Shown in pieces: positions 42,040-53,229 of a stretch of DNA of 64,000 bases. Source of the stretch: Loripinus fragilis (lineage: Eukaryota; Mollusca; Bivalvia; Lucinida; Lucinidae). The notes under the pieces are model-generated. The model was given only the letters and a program-made list of their open reading frames with translations. It was not told where the DNA came from and made no database searches. The position numbers were made by a program, and so were the translations under genes. The stretch spans positions 30,424,690-30,488,689 of the forward strand of contig OZ026530.1 of the NCBI GenBank assembly GCA_964019695.1, written 5' to 3'. Numbering within the stretch: the first letter of the stretch is position 1; each line of letters begins with the position of its first letter.

Positions 42040-42485
42040 AACTACTCATAAAATTTCCTTATCTGAATCTAAAATAACGGGGTCTCTTCAAGGACATGCA
42101 ACTCGTTCATTAGACCGACCTGTGAGGTCAAATTTTACAGAACTGCTAATGAATATTAGTAGTTTTAGAAGGAGCATGTGTATTATATCCCTTCTTTGAT
42201 GACATAGGGATAGTGCAGAAAGCTATTTTTGTGCAATTTTCATGAAGCATATTTTTGACGAGCTGACAAATGCAAATATCTAAAAATTCAGTCGGCGTGA
42301 AACAAATCCAGATTGCTGCTGCCTACTTCTAGTCATCTGATATCTTCTCCATCCATAGGTTCACTCATTGTTTATGAAAAACAAAACAATCTTTAACTAT
42401 CCGTTCCTCGTAAAATTGGAGAGTATCTGTCTTCAAAATGGTAATCAGTCTTCAAAACGGGCGTTTGTAGAATGTGATGAGCCAG
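42040..42485. other. Non-coding stretch, nothing recognised
   Basis: No gene or repeat identified. Confidence 0.3.
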
Positions 42486-42489
42486 AAGG

Positions 42490-42985
42490 GATGTAACAAA
42501 TTTATCGATAGTCCGATGTATTGTAACAATACATCGGACTATCGATATATCGCAATAGTAACCTAGGCAATGTTATTGCATCGATAGGAAAGTGGCAATG
42601 TCAATAGTATCGGCAATAGTCTTTTCACTATCGCAATAGTTTCAATAGTTTTTAGACATAGGGATTTTTACTTTAAAATTGTTTGGGTGGACACAAAAAG
42701 AAAGTTAAATGGCAATATGATGTATATGTTGTTGCATCCCATGCATTTCAGCAAGATAAGTGAGCTTTGACAATATGCTGAAATTTTCCTGTTGTTTCCA
42801 TACGAAAATTGGTACCCGTACGTGCAGAAAAGTCCAACCGCATTCTCATTTTTCTCCTTCGTTTCAGGCAATAGTATCGCAATAGTATTGCAATGGTACT
42901 CCACAATAGTAATAGTATCGCAATGGTACTTCCTGCAATGTCAATACTATCGTAATAGTCAGATATGGCTGCAATAGTCACCCCT
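42490..42985. mobile_element. Element with subterminal GCAATAGTATC words
   Basis: A perfect palindrome ATCGATAGTCCGATGTATTG / CAATACATCGGACTATCGAT lies at 42502-42550. On both sides of a central unique segment (about 42670-42860) there are many words of the type CAATAGTATCG or GCAATAGT. Reiterated subterminal words are typical of hAT-like ends, but no target duplication was found. Confidence 0.5.
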
Positions 42986-42989
42986 ATGA

Positions 42990-44110
42990 GCCAGACACAA
43001 TTTGGTGACGAGTCATGGAAAGCAACTTTTACAAAGGGGTACTTGCATCTGTGCCCACGCATGGATTTTCTTTAAACTTTGCGTAATAATGACTCATTAT
43101 ATACAAGCTATGAAAATGTATGTATTGAATTAGATAGTTAAGAATAAGGCTTAGGAAGCAACCCTGACGTAATCCACCTTTGAGGTGGCACCTGTCTCAA
43201 AATTTCCATGCCCTAAATCTATAGTTTTGTTTATTTCTATGATTTGTCATCAAGATTGAATCCAAAATACCATAGGCATTATATTAATACCAGGAAACTA
43301 TTTGGATAAATTGTGGTTTACGTTTTCTGAAGAAGTGATTATAAAATTTCTTTTTTTTTTCAAAAATTTACAAAACATTCAACATTAAATTCCAGAGATA
43401 GGTATGTTTTTGTCTTTGTCAAGATATCATATTATCACAAAAACATGCCATATATATTCTACTGATGTGAGCCAAATTTCATGAAAATCCGAAACCGGTA
43501 ACTTTGTCATTTCCTACCTCTTATGGGTATAGGTCAGTTTTAGCAAAATTAATTATTTAGTTGAAATGAATCAATAACTTGACAGAAGGAGGTTGTTTTT
43601 AAATCTACTTCCACTTTTCTTAAAGAGAGACATGTTGAGACAATTTCAAATGATTCAACGGCGGGAAATGCCAAAGGTCATGGCCCAATGCCATGGCACT
43701 ATGGGGCCAAGACAATGTTTATCACTTCCTCAAGTCCTGCATGATATTGTTTAAGAAACATAATATCCTATCAATAAACGTGTGAAAACAAGAAGACCAA
43801 ATATTTTCTTTACATCCCAACTGAACTAGAGTAACCACATTTTGGTGCCGTGACCAGGATTAAGTGTAACAGAGTCATATCAAAGGTATCATAGAACAGT
43901 TTTCTACATGAATAAGTGAAGTCCAGAAACGAAACTGTATGCCTGGAATATACAGCCAGCCAAAGAATAAATGTTGCCATTTGATGGAAATCAGCATCAG
44001 TTTTACAAAACAGAATAAACAGAGAAGATTTAAGCATTAATTTAGCAATACCTTTAAAGAGAAGAGTTCTCTGTGACAAAAGTGGTTAAATTTAACCAAT
44101 ATGTTTGACA
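42990..44110. other. Non-coding stretch, nothing recognised
   Basis: About 1.1 kb with no recognised gene or repeat. Short AT-rich runs only. Confidence 0.35.
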
Positions 44111-44115
44111 GGGGG

Positions 44116-44319
44116 TTATTCTTGTAAAGTAGGTTTATTAATGAGGCTAACAATTATAAAATCATAGATATAAGGTTCTTCTCCTGTATGAACTGACTTG
44201 TCATAAGGTTTCTCTTCTGTATGAATTAAAATTCTTAATAATGTTACATACCAAGTGTAACATTGGTTAGATGTAGTTTTAACGTTCGAAACTAGATGTG
44301 GTAAGTCAAGTGTCACCAT
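44116..44319 (-). pseudogene. Relic of a C2H2 finger array on the opposite strand
   Basis: On the - strand the frame reads LIHTEEKPYDKSVHTGEEPYIYD: two finger linkers with the Cys-containing halves deleted or mutated. It shows that a zinc-finger gene once lay here in opposite orientation to 45956-48106. Confidence 0.65.
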
Positions 44320-45545
44320 ATTGTATTGTTTTGGATAATATTATTGTGTAAGCACTTCATTAAATAAGAATCATGGCACAAAATATCAAAGAATATTGTT
44401 TTTTTTTTCTTTTTCCAATCAGTTATAGGGAAAAAAACACTGAACATATCAACTTCTACCAATAAGCGTACTAGCATGGTGATTCAAACTAAGCAAGTAT
44501 TCAGGTATGTTTTACACTGAAACATAATTATTGTATTTTTACATTTCGATGAATTATGGCCATGTGTTTACATCAAGTTGAAAAATATGTTACCGGTCCT
44601 TGCATTTCATGACATTTTGTCTACATATTCTTAACATATATGGTAGGTTTATATGTTGAAATGGTATCTTGACAAAGACCGCAACGTGTAAAAATTTTAA
44701 TTCCAAATTTGACTGAATACAAAATATACAGTTGAAAATTGGGGTACCATCTCATAAAAATGAATGCTCACTCGCTATCCTAATACATACAATGCCATTT
44801 ATAGTATCAACGAACTTATCAATAATATAGTTATTTAATAAAACATTTCTGCGCCCGTTACATGATATGTCAATTACTTTAGAAATGATTATAAATGGAT
44901 ACCCTAGGGTATTGTAGTGATATCATACATGACGTCATAAAATTAACAATGGAATTGCATAAAAACTCAAATGCACCATAAATATAAAAGTCATACCTCA
45001 GACAATAAATAAACGTAGTATTATCAAATTCCAAGCGTGGGCAGACTCCCATGTTAATTTCCCATACCATGAAAGAGCCCCTTTTCTATAAGTCTAAGAT
45101 ATTTAGAGAAAATTTCACTATGATAGCAATCACAGATATGAAAAATACACATTTCGATAGGACCCTTACTGATATAAATTTGGTATGACATTTTGCAGAG
45201 ATTTGGCTGGTCACAACCCCCCCCCCCAGTTTTTAACAGTTTGTGTTCTAAAACAATGCTATATAAACACTTAAATAACACACTGCATTAGGCTTCTACC
45301 TGGTAGTTGGGATGTTTGCATTTAACAGCTCTGTAACACACATGACAAACCTTTCTCTAAACTAAACAAAAAGCACAACTTCATACTGATGAATCGACGA
45401 AAATATTTAATAATCCTTAGTTGTTTTTGAAAGCTGTCTGCAAACACATCCAAGCACCATGCTAATCTGTTGGACACGCATCATTTAGGGATAAGGAGTT
45501 TGTTGTATCGCTTTTTTGATGTAGGCAGATATTATTTTATTATTT
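44320..45545. other. Non-coding stretch upstream of the second zinc-finger gene
   Basis: No gene or shared repeat recognised. A C9 run is at about 45220. Promoter elements cannot be assigned. Confidence 0.35.
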
Positions 45546-45955
45546 ATTTTATCTCCTTTTTTTTCAGAGCGATGTTACCAGGTTAAACTAGGCCAGGAGC
45601 AACGCAGGAGGGAATCAGAGATATTGTGTTACTACAGTACAGTGTTAAAACGTTCATTTTGGCTTGCTGTCTCTCAGTTAATTTAACATATATACCAAAA
45701 CAATAACTATCATCTGACTGTAAATGACTGTACATACTTGTGAGAAACCTTACTATTGTTGTAAAGCGATAGTTTTATATAAAAAAACAAAACTACCATT
45801 TTGACATTCCAGTTAGAATATATACTGTGGACAGTCACTAAAATATCATCAGAGAATACATATTGGAGAATACCCCTACGAATGTGGTGCGTTTAGAGTG
45901 TGTTCACCCTGGAAAGAAACCACACATATGTGATACGTTTGGTAAAGTTTTCATA
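45546..45955 (+). other. Probable 5' region of the zinc-finger gene
   Basis: A splice-acceptor-like TCTCCTTTTTTTTCAG ends at about 45568. At 45850-45890 a finger-like HQRIHIGEYPYECGAF can be read in a different frame from the gene, so a decayed first finger precedes it. The gene frame itself is open from about 45863, but its first ATG is at 45956. Confidence 0.45.
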
Positions 45956-48106
45956 ATGGACATAAACAATGAAAGTAACCAGAGAACACACATTGGAGAA
46001 AATCCATTTAAATGTGATGTTTGTGGCAGAACATTTTCTAAAGTTGGTAACTTGAACCACCACATAAGAGTTCATACTGGAGAGAAACCTTACATGTGTG
46101 ATTCATGTGGCAAAGCTTTCACTCAAAACAGTCATTTGAAAATTCATCAGAAAATTCACACAGGAGAAAAGATATACGCATGTGATACTTGTGGTAAAAC
46201 TTTCGTTCGAAAGAATCACTTGATATGTCACAAGAGAATGCATACTGGAGAGAAACCATACAAGTGTGATACTTGCGGTAGGACGTTTACTGATGAAAGG
46301 AACTGTAGACGTCACCAGAAACTGCATACTAGAGAGAAACCATTCAAGTGTGATACTTGCGGTAGGGCGTTTACTGATAAAAAGAACTATAAACGTCACA
46401 AGAAAATACATTCTAAAGATAAACTATTCAAGTGTGATACTTGCGGTAGGACGTTTACTGGTGAAAGGAACTGTAGACGTCACCAGAAAATACATACTAG
46501 AGAGAAACCATTCAAGTGCGATACTCGTGGAAGAAGTTTTACTGATGGAAGTAAAAGAAACACTTATCAGCAAATGCTTACTAGTGACATACCTGAACAG
46601 TGTGACGCTTACGGTAAAGCCCTTGCTGAGGACAGTCCCTTAATGCGTCACCAGAAAATACATACTAGTGAAAGATCTAACCAAAGTGACACCTACGGTA
46701 AAGCCATTTTTGAAGACAGTTTCTTAAAACATATTAGTGAAAGATCTAACCAAAGTGACACTTACCGTAAAGCCATTACTGAAGACAGTTTCTTAAAACA
46801 TACTAGTGAAAGATCTAACCAAGGTCACACTTACGCTAAAGCCCTTACTGAAGACAGTTTCTTAAAACATACAAGTGAGAGATCTATCAAAAGTAACACT
46901 TACGCTAAAGCCCTTACTGAAGACAGTTTCTTAAAACATACAAGTGAGAGATCTAACCAAGGTCACACTTACGCTAAAGCCCTTACTGAAGACAGTTTCT
47001 TAAAACATACAAGTGAGAGATCTATCAAAAGTAACACTTACGCTAAAGCCCTTACTGAAGACAGTTTCTTAAAACATACAAGTGAAAGATCTAACCAAGG
47101 TCACACTTACGCTAAAGCCCTTACTGAAGACAGTTTCTTAAAACATACAAGTGAGAGATCTATCAAAAGTAACACTTACGCTAAAGCCCTTACTGAAGAC
47201 AGTTTCTTAAAACATACTAGTGAAAGATCTATCAAAAGTAACACTTACGCTAAAGCCCTTACTGAAGACAATTTCTTAAAACATACTAGTGAAAGATCTA
47301 ACCAAAGTGACACTTACGGTCAAGCCCTTACTGAAGGCAGTTTCTTAAAAAGTCACCAGATAATGCATCCTATAGAAATATCTGACCATGACTCTTATTG
47401 TAAACCACTGTCCAATAACATCTCCTTAAAACCTCCCCAGAGAATACATACTAGCAACCGATGCTACCAATTCAACACTTCCGGTAAAAGGAAGCCATAC
47501 CTATGTGATAGATGTGGTAAAGCGTACATTGGAGACAAACAATTAAAAACTCACCAGAAAATGCATACTGGAGAGCAACCTTACAAATGTGATACTTGTG
47601 GTGAGACGTTCTCTCAAACCATTGAGTTAAAACGGCACCAGAGAAAACACACTGGACAAAAGCCATACATGTGTCATGTTTGTGGTAAAACATTTTCTCG
47701 AGTCAGTGACCTGCGTCTCCACCTCAGAATACACACTGGAGAAAAGCCCTACAAATGTGATGTCTGTGGGACAGCATTTTCTCAAGTCGGTAGCCTGAAA
47801 CTCCACCTCAGAATACACACTGGAGAGAAACCATACACATGTGATTATTGTGGTAAAGCGTTTTCTCGGGGTGATCAGTTAAAATCTCACCAGCGAGTAC
47901 ATACTGGAGAGAAACCATACATATGTGATACTTGTAATAAAACCTTCTCTCAACGACATCACTTAAATGATCATAAAAGATTACATACTAAAGAGAAACC
48001 ATATACTTGTGATATTTGCGGCAAAGCTTTTACTCAACTAGGTAGCTTGAAATTACACCACAGAGTTCATACTAGAGAAACTATAGGAAAGTTTTACTTG
48101 TGTTAA
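45956..48106 (+). CDS. C2H2 zinc-finger protein with a zinc-less central array
   Basis: 716 codons from the first in-frame ATG. Six canonical fingers follow the start (CDVCG..H..H through CDTCGRTF.., about 46009-46500). Two transitional fingers come next: CDTRG with Tyr and Leu in place of the histidines, and CDAYG. Then ten 23-residue units at 46667-47356 have no cysteine ligand and only one histidine. After an irregular segment, seven canonical fingers end the protein (about 47494-48075; C-x2-C..H-x3-H with TGEKPY linkers). The terminal finger sets would bind DNA; the middle may act as a flexible or structural spacer. No KRAB, BTB or ZAD domain. A longer 5' end by splicing is possible. An AATAAA stands at 48299-48304, about 195 bp after the stop. 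Confidence 0.87.
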   Translation: MDINNESNQRTHIGENPFKCDVCGRTFSKVGNLNHHIRVHTGEKPYMCDSCGKAFTQNSHLKIHQKIHTGEKIYACDTCGKTFVRKNHLICHKRMHTGEKPYKCDTCGRTFTDERNCRRHQKLHTREKPFKCDTCGRAFTDKKNYKRHKKIHSKDKLFKCDTCGRTFTGERNCRRHQKIHTREKPFKCDTRGRSFTDGSKRNTYQQMLTSDIPEQCDAYGKALAEDSPLMRHQKIHTSERSNQSDTYGKAIFEDSFLKHISERSNQSDTYRKAITEDSFLKHTSERSNQGHTYAKALTEDSFLKHTSERSIKSNTYAKALTEDSFLKHTSERSNQGHTYAKALTEDSFLKHTSERSIKSNTYAKALTEDSFLKHTSERSNQGHTYAKALTEDSFLKHTSERSIKSNTYAKALTEDSFLKHTSERSIKSNTYAKALTEDNFLKHTSERSNQSDTYGQALTEGSFLKSHQIMHPIEISDHDSYCKPLSNNISLKPPQRIHTSNRCYQFNTSGKRKPYLCDRCGKAYIGDKQLKTHQKMHTGEQPYKCDTCGETFSQTIELKRHQRKHTGQKPYMCHVCGKTFSRVSDLRLHLRIHTGEKPYKCDVCGTAFSQVGSLKLHLRIHTGEKPYTCDYCGKAFSRGDQLKSHQRVHTGEKPYICDTCNKTFSQRHHLNDHKRLHTKEKPYTCDICGKAFTQLGSLKLHHRVHTRETIGKFYLC
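46667..47356 (+). repeat. Ten 69-bp units derived from zinc fingers, zinc ligands lost
   Basis: Units of the type SERSNQSDTYGKAITEDSFL + KHT repeat exactly every 69 bp. Compared with a normal 28-residue finger, the two cysteines became Ser and Tyr, and five residues before the last histidine are gone. Units 3-8 alternate between an NQGH and an IKSN form, so a 138-bp dimer was amplified after the ligands were lost. No stop or frameshift in any unit. Confidence 0.92.
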
Positions 48107-48109
48107 ATG

Positions 48110-48470
48110 TTTTTTATTCAACGGCGTTATTTGAAATGTCACCAGGAAAGTCAGGAATCAGAGCAACCAAGCTAAAAATTTCATCAGCATTGCCCAACTG
48201 CTATCTAGAGAGAATGCAATGATGACTGACGTATTCGTGGCACAGTCCTATCTTGACTTTATAACATGACGTTGCGTCTAGAAGTGATATCTCCATGCAA
48301 TAAAATCGAATGACTGCTAGCGCTCTACAGATTTAGTAATTTACACAATGACTTACATTGTTATTTACCTTGCGTAAAAGATGACAAACTCATGTGCATT
48401 TTGTGGCAAAATATCTGATTTTGAGTAATTCAAAGTGCATGTGATACATAGAATCTGACATGCTCCTTAA
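48110..48470 (+). other. 3' region of the zinc-finger gene
   Basis: Contains AATAAA at 48299-48304 and no other recognised feature. Confidence 0.4.
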
Positions 48471-48474
48471 TTTT

Positions 48475-48572
48475 TTAGTCCTTTTTACGAGCTGAGGAAA
48501 AGAGATAAAATCCTTGACAAGTCTTGCTTTTTATCTCTTTTCCTTCACTTATTTAATAAATTCAATTAAGAA
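48475..48572. repeat. AAGAGATAAAAT hairpin element, copy 2
   Basis: GAAAAGAGATAAAATCCTTG and GCTTTTTATCTCTTTTCC form a hairpin, with the same downstream TTTAATAAATTCAATTAAG as at 21350-21370. Confidence 0.65.
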
Positions 48573-48584
48573 ATGGCAGAAATG

Positions 48585-48870
48585 CATAATGTGATATGCA
48601 ACATAACCTTCAGAAAAATATGTTTGACCTTTTGCTCCCCATACAGGGGTCGAGGGTGTGTAAAAGGGCAGAACATTTGTTTGCATGGTGTTCGAAGTTT
48701 CATTTCAATTAGTTTGATATGCAACATGACTACTTTCAGAAACGAAAACAAATTAACCATTTGACCCCACCCAGGGGTCAAGGGTACGTGTATGATCAAA
48801 CTATTCGCTAACATGTTATTGTATGCTTCATTTCCTATAATTTGATATGCAACATGCCCATATTCTGAAA
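48585..48870. repeat. About 125-bp tandem repeat, three units
   Basis: TTGATATGCAACATG-type landmarks at about 48592, 48716 and 48842, each followed by CAGAAA and CAGGGGTCGAGGGT / CAGGGGTCAAGGGT. A further diverged unit is at 50600-50710. Confidence 0.7.
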
Positions 48871-48874
48871 AAAG

Positions 48875-49510
48875 TTCAATTTATATAAGCCTATGTGACC
48901 TCTGTGGCGGGCACAGTTTTGGCCCTAGGGGCATAATTTCAACAGACTTTGTAGAGGTCAACTAGGTGATGCTACATACCAAATATCAAGGCTCTAGGAC
49001 TTGTGGTTTCAGACAAGAAGATTTTTTCATGCTTTCCCTATACAAGCCTATGTAAAACATATGACCCCAGGTACGGGGCCATTTTTGACCCCAGGGGCAT
49101 AATTTGAACAAACTTGGTAGAGGTCTACTAGGTGATGCTACATACCAAATATCAAGGCTCTAGGACTTGTGGTTTCAGACAAGAAGATTTTTTCATGCTT
49201 TCCCTATACAAGCCTATGTAAAACATGTGACCCCAGGTACGGGGGCATTTTTGACCCCAGGGGCATAATTTGAACAAACTTGGTAGAGGTCTACTAGGTG
49301 ATGCTACATACCAAATATCAAGGCACTAGCACTTGTGGTTTCAAAAAAGAATATGTTTTTCATGTTTTCCCTATATGAACCTATGTAAACATATGCGACC
49401 ATCGGGGCGGGGCCATTGTTTGGCCTTAGGGGCTTAATTTGAACAAACTTCGTAGAGGTCCACTGGGTGATGATACATACCAAGTATCAAGGCTCTATGC
49501 CTTCTGATTT
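48875..49510. repeat. About 165-bp tandem repeat, four units
   Basis: AAGCCTATGT.A..ATATGACC, GGGGCATAATTTGAACAAAC, GGTGATGCTACATACCAAAT and TTTCAGACAAGAAGATTTTT recur with starts near 48884, 49042, 49206 and 49373. The second and third units are nearly identical, the outer two diverged. Non-coding. Confidence 0.8.
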
Positions 49511-49790
49511 CAGACAAGAATAATCTTAAAGTTTTCATCTCGAAAAATCTATTTTAGCCTGTGTTACCTAGATAATCGACGGACCAGAACCATTTGAACA
49601 ATTATTAATCATGCCATTATTCCAGTACGTTCGTATATGATAGAAATAATTAGAATACGAGTAATAATTGAATCTGAAAAATAAATGCACCTTGTAGAAC
49701 CCCTTTGGTGTAAGATTGTAAAGGTATTTTCATTTAGTGTTTTTTTAAGTTATACCTTCCTGTTGTAGTATTATTGAACTTTTTGGTTAC
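49511..49790. other. Non-coding stretch, nothing recognised
   Basis: No gene or repeat identified. Confidence 0.3.
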
Positions 49791-49792
49791 TG

Positions 49793-50342
49793 TAAAGGCG
49801 GCACCAATTATGACTGGTCTGCCTTAGACATCGGTAAAAGCTGAAAATGAGAAGAGGTTTTATTCGAAAGTAACTGCATAACCTTGAGCCATTACCTCAG
49901 TAAAGACGTATTATTTAACCCTTAAAACGCCAGCAAAATAACTGCATTGGAAAAAGTCAATTTAACATAAACATAGAGACAAACAATGTGGACCCAGATC
50001 AGACTGCTCCTGTAATAGAGGCAAACAGTGTGGACCCAGATCAGACTGCTCCTACAGAAGCAGTCTGATCTGGGTCCACATTGTTTGTCTTAGAGGCTTT
50101 AAATAGTTCAGCAGTCGACAAAACATACAACTGTTTGTGATATGCAATTTTGGGGTTAATAAATGTGAGTTCAGTGTGTATGCGGTTAGGATTTTCATGA
50201 AATACACGCACGTTTGCGCGACCCAAACAACTTATTTACTCTTCGACATATTATAAATGGGACCTGATTTCCTTTCTTAAGCAGATGAAATAGCAAATCC
50301 ACGCCCAGATATGAATATTAAAGTTGCCGCCTTTACAGTGAG
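49793..50342. mobile_element. MITE with ACTGTAAAGGCGGCA inverted ends
   Basis: TTACTGTAAAGGCGGCACC at the left and TTGCCGCCTTTACAGTGAG at the right. The centre is the GATC hairpin, of which the left arm (GTGGACCCAGATCAGACTGC, then TCCT) is duplicated in tandem at about 49988 and 50031. An interrupted relative is at 13298-14870. Confidence 0.75.
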
Positions 50343-50970
50343 AAAAAAGTTCTATTATATTAGGTGATTCCTAATAAAAAAAATTTTAAACCTTTTAGAA
50401 TTATCTTGCTATATCTCATTGTAATATCTTAAAAAGGCAGCTGCTGCTGCAATAAAGGGCCAAGCTAGCTAATCACAACAAACTGGATTCGATTTTGACA
50501 ATGCAAGATCTTTCATTGCCTGTTAAAATACATAGCAACTAAATTTAGCAAACCCGTCAAATCATCAGTGTGTTATCAGGACATGATAATCATTTTTTCA
50601 GTGCACTTCAACCGTGGGGTCGAGGGTATGTATGCGAGCAAAATAGTTGACACCATGTTGCTGTATGTGTCATTCCCTTTAAGTTGATATCCAACATGAC
50701 CATATTCTAAGGAAAAATGAATTTTGGCCACCAAGGGGATCGGACCCAGGCCTTTGAACTAAAATCCCCATTTGAAATTGAAATTAGAAATAAAAAATGT
50801 GACGCCCCCGCCGCCACCGACGACAATGATGGTGACAACACATTCAGAAACGCACAGAAACCCTGCATATTAAAGCCAAAAAATGAACTGAATTTGAATA
50901 CCCGAATGAAATTGTTTAAAATCATAGGTCAAGATAAGGATAATTAGTGCACCTAAGGTTGATTTTTTTT
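50343..50970. other. Non-coding stretch with one diverged tandem-repeat unit
   Basis: 50600-50710 matches the 125-bp repeat of 48585-48870 (GTGGGGTCGAGGGTATGTAT, TTGATATCCAACATGACCAT). No gene. Confidence 0.45.
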
Positions 50971-50974
50971 TCTT

Positions 50975-51068
50975 ACCAATCAATTTAAACATGTATTGTG
51001 GGTGCTCTAAAGAACCGTCTCATGGAGACGTTTTTTTGAAAACCCACAACAGTACGCACTCTTATCTG
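50975..51068. repeat. ACCGTCTCA hairpin MITE, inverted diverged copy
   Basis: TTGTGGGTGCTCTAAAGAACCGTCTCATGGAGACG, then a decayed arm, CCCACAACA and ACGCACTCTTAT. The last is the complement of the family's AAGAGTGCGT end. Confidence 0.6.
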
Positions 51069-51069
51069 A

Positions 51070-51530
51070 AGGCTTGCTTAAATTATTTGGTCAAAGAAAC
51101 TATTGTGTCTGCTACATGTAAGAATAAACCAATGTAGTGCTTAATTCTTCGCCTCACGGAGATGCCTTTTGACACTTATGCGAACAGAGCAGATCCAGAT
51201 CAGGCAGCTCTTCACGGGATGTTTTCTGAAACCCTGCAAACTAAGCCAAAAGTGACCTGAGTTTGAATACCCAGATGAAATTGTTTAAATTATTTGTTTT
51301 GGACAAACTAGTATGATAACTCATATCAGCTGTGACATTGGCTGAGTTTGGACTGAGCTCTCAGTTGATAGCTACCGACTTAAGCTAGCAAAGACTTTGA
51401 TAAGTTGCATACGTGCGCGGATCGAGAAAGTTTTGTCAGAGGGGGTCCAATTTTGATAACGTTTTTTTTTTCCTTTTTTTTATTTTAGCTGAGGGGAAAG
51501 ATGATCCAAATACCGCTTTAAATGAATGGG
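51070..51530. other. Non-coding stretch, nothing firm
   Basis: CAGAAACCCTGCA...AAGCCAAAA.TGA.CTGA.TTTGAATACCC occurs twice (about 50855-50905 and 51225-51275), so a block of about 60 bp is duplicated around the hairpin MITE. No gene. Confidence 0.4.
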
Positions 51531-51535
51531 ATGGG

Positions 51536-51605
51536 TCATCATCGGCCCGCCAACGAAACGCCATTTAAACGGGCCGATGATGGCCCAACATTAAATGCTG
51601 GTTTA
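51536..51605. repeat. ATCGGCCCGCC palindromic repeat, left part of a copy split by the hAT
   Basis: GGGTCATCATCGGCCCGCC, AACGAAACGCCATTT and GGGCCGATGATGGCCCAACA form the hairpin. The following AACATTAAATGCTGGTTTA continues after the hAT at 53222 and aligns with the uninterrupted inverted copy at 54250-54425. Confidence 0.7.
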
Positions 51606-52298
51606 CAGAGTTGGGGTAATTAAAATTGTAATTGTAATTAATTGTAATTCAATAACATTTTCTTAAGTAATTGCGTGTAATTGTAATCAAGACATTTCTT
51701 TAATTACAGTAATTGAATGTAATTAATTACATGGCCAAAAATGGTAGTAATTAACAATTACATTCAATTACTTTTTAATTACTTTTCATATCAGATATGA
51801 ACATCAGATACTAAAGATTATCATAGATACTTAAAATACTGCTAAATGAATTGTATTGTTCTTGGCCTATGCTAATGCATTTCTCATTTGCTGCACTGGT
51901 TGAATGCAATTTGAAACTAATGAGAATTGGGACTAGTCATGTTAGTATCTATAGACATAAAAATAGAATATAACAATTTTACCCCAGACACAGACTGTAT
52001 GTTACTTCTACTATTCCTTTTTAGCTAGTTATCTATTCTTTGTTCATCTGCTTTTAAAAGGGCTTTGTGATAATCAACCTTTAATAGTTAAGTTACCAAA
52101 ACAATATAAAACACAAAATGTGTGAAAATCTCAACAATAGTATTTACTCAGACAATAGTGTTGGATAGTGAATTGACTTCTTGAAGACATTTTGTTATAT
52201 TTTCAGACCTAGGATCAACACACTCATATGCTAAGGTGCATGACCCAATCTATCCACTACACTATTTAAAGCCCTTAAACTGTTCATGTGCCATTTTC

Positions 52299-52301
<3 letters not shown>

Positions 52302-52351
<50 letters not shown>

Positions 52352-52398
52352 TAATAACAATAATAATAATAACAATAATAATAGTAATAATAATAATG
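52302..52398. repeat. (AAT)n microsatellite
   Basis: About 97 bp of AAT units with occasional G or C interruptions. Confidence 0.95.
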
Positions 52399-52514
52399 AT
52401 CAAATTAATTATCATAAAATGTGATTCAGAAAATTGAATTTCACTCATTCAGTGAGACTGGGGCCCATCCTTGTAAATATAATAACAAAAAATAAAATAA
52501 AATAGATGTTCCAG

Positions 52515-52575
52515 TGGTGACCGAACTAGTGACCTCTTGCTTGCCAAGCAAGCAGTTTAATAGGCTAGTAATATT
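52515..52575 (-). repeat. 3' half of a tRNA-like sequence
   Basis: On the - strand CTTGCTTGGCAAGCAAG has an anticodon-stem shape, and GTCACTAGTTCGGTCACC a B-box-like T arm. No 5' half is visible. Probably a tRNA-derived SINE relic. Confidence 0.4.
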
Positions 52576-53229
52576 TTAGTTTGCCACTATCTGATATTCC
52601 TTTTTGTACTTTTTTGCCAACTTTCAGAACTCATAGGGCCACACAGATTTTTTATCAGCACTTTTAGAAAACAGTTATTCTCTGGCATTTAAGCTAGTTT
52701 TACAAAATAATTTCCATGGTTTATATTCCACTGTTGTAAGACTTCTCAAGCCAATGTGTATTCCTGAACTTTGTTCTGTTTGAAAACTTTAGCAATTAAT
52801 CCCCCCCCAAAACAAATCTGTATATTCTCTTGTGTGATCATATCATCAATCACAAAAATAGCAATTGATTTTCATTTCTTTAAAGTTGCATCACTACTTG
52901 ACAATAATTTGATACAAGTGGAAAAAATAAAATCAACCTAATAGACATATATTGAATTTAGAGTATCAAGGTTACTAAGACTTTTAAAGGAGATTTTAAC
53001 TCATTTCAAATATCGCTGAAATTAAAATCTGATGAAGCTACATGTATTAAGTGGCAGTGAAATGTAATTGTAATGTAATTAATCACATTTGCCAAAGTAT
53101 TTGTATGTAATTAATTACTTTGCTCAAAAGCCATGTAATTGTAATTGTAATTTAATTGAACAATTTCCAATGTAATTGTATGTAATTAATTACTTTTTCA
53201 AAGTAATTGACCCCAAGCCTGCTGGTTTA

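Larger units (their letters stand above)
51606..53221. mobile_element. Non-autonomous hAT transposon, 8-bp target duplication
   Basis: Ends CAGAGTTGGGGTAATT and (inverted) CAGGCTTGGGGTCAATT have the CAG..G start typical of hAT. The 8-bp duplication CTGGTTTA lies at 51598-51605 and 53222-53229. Both subterminal zones are filled with TAATTG/CAATTA words (51611-51790, 53055-53210). The 1.6-kb interior has no transposase and includes an AAT microsatellite. The related uninterrupted repeat at 54250-54425 gives an empty-site comparison. Confidence 0.85.

Noticed and set aside
45863..45955. Start of the second zinc-finger protein at a TTG
   Set aside because: Same reason. The first in-frame ATG is 45956, unless an upstream exon supplies the start.
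52236..52424. Poly-asparagine reading frame
   Set aside because: It is the translation of the AAT microsatellite inside a non-autonomous hAT and has no protein-like flanks.
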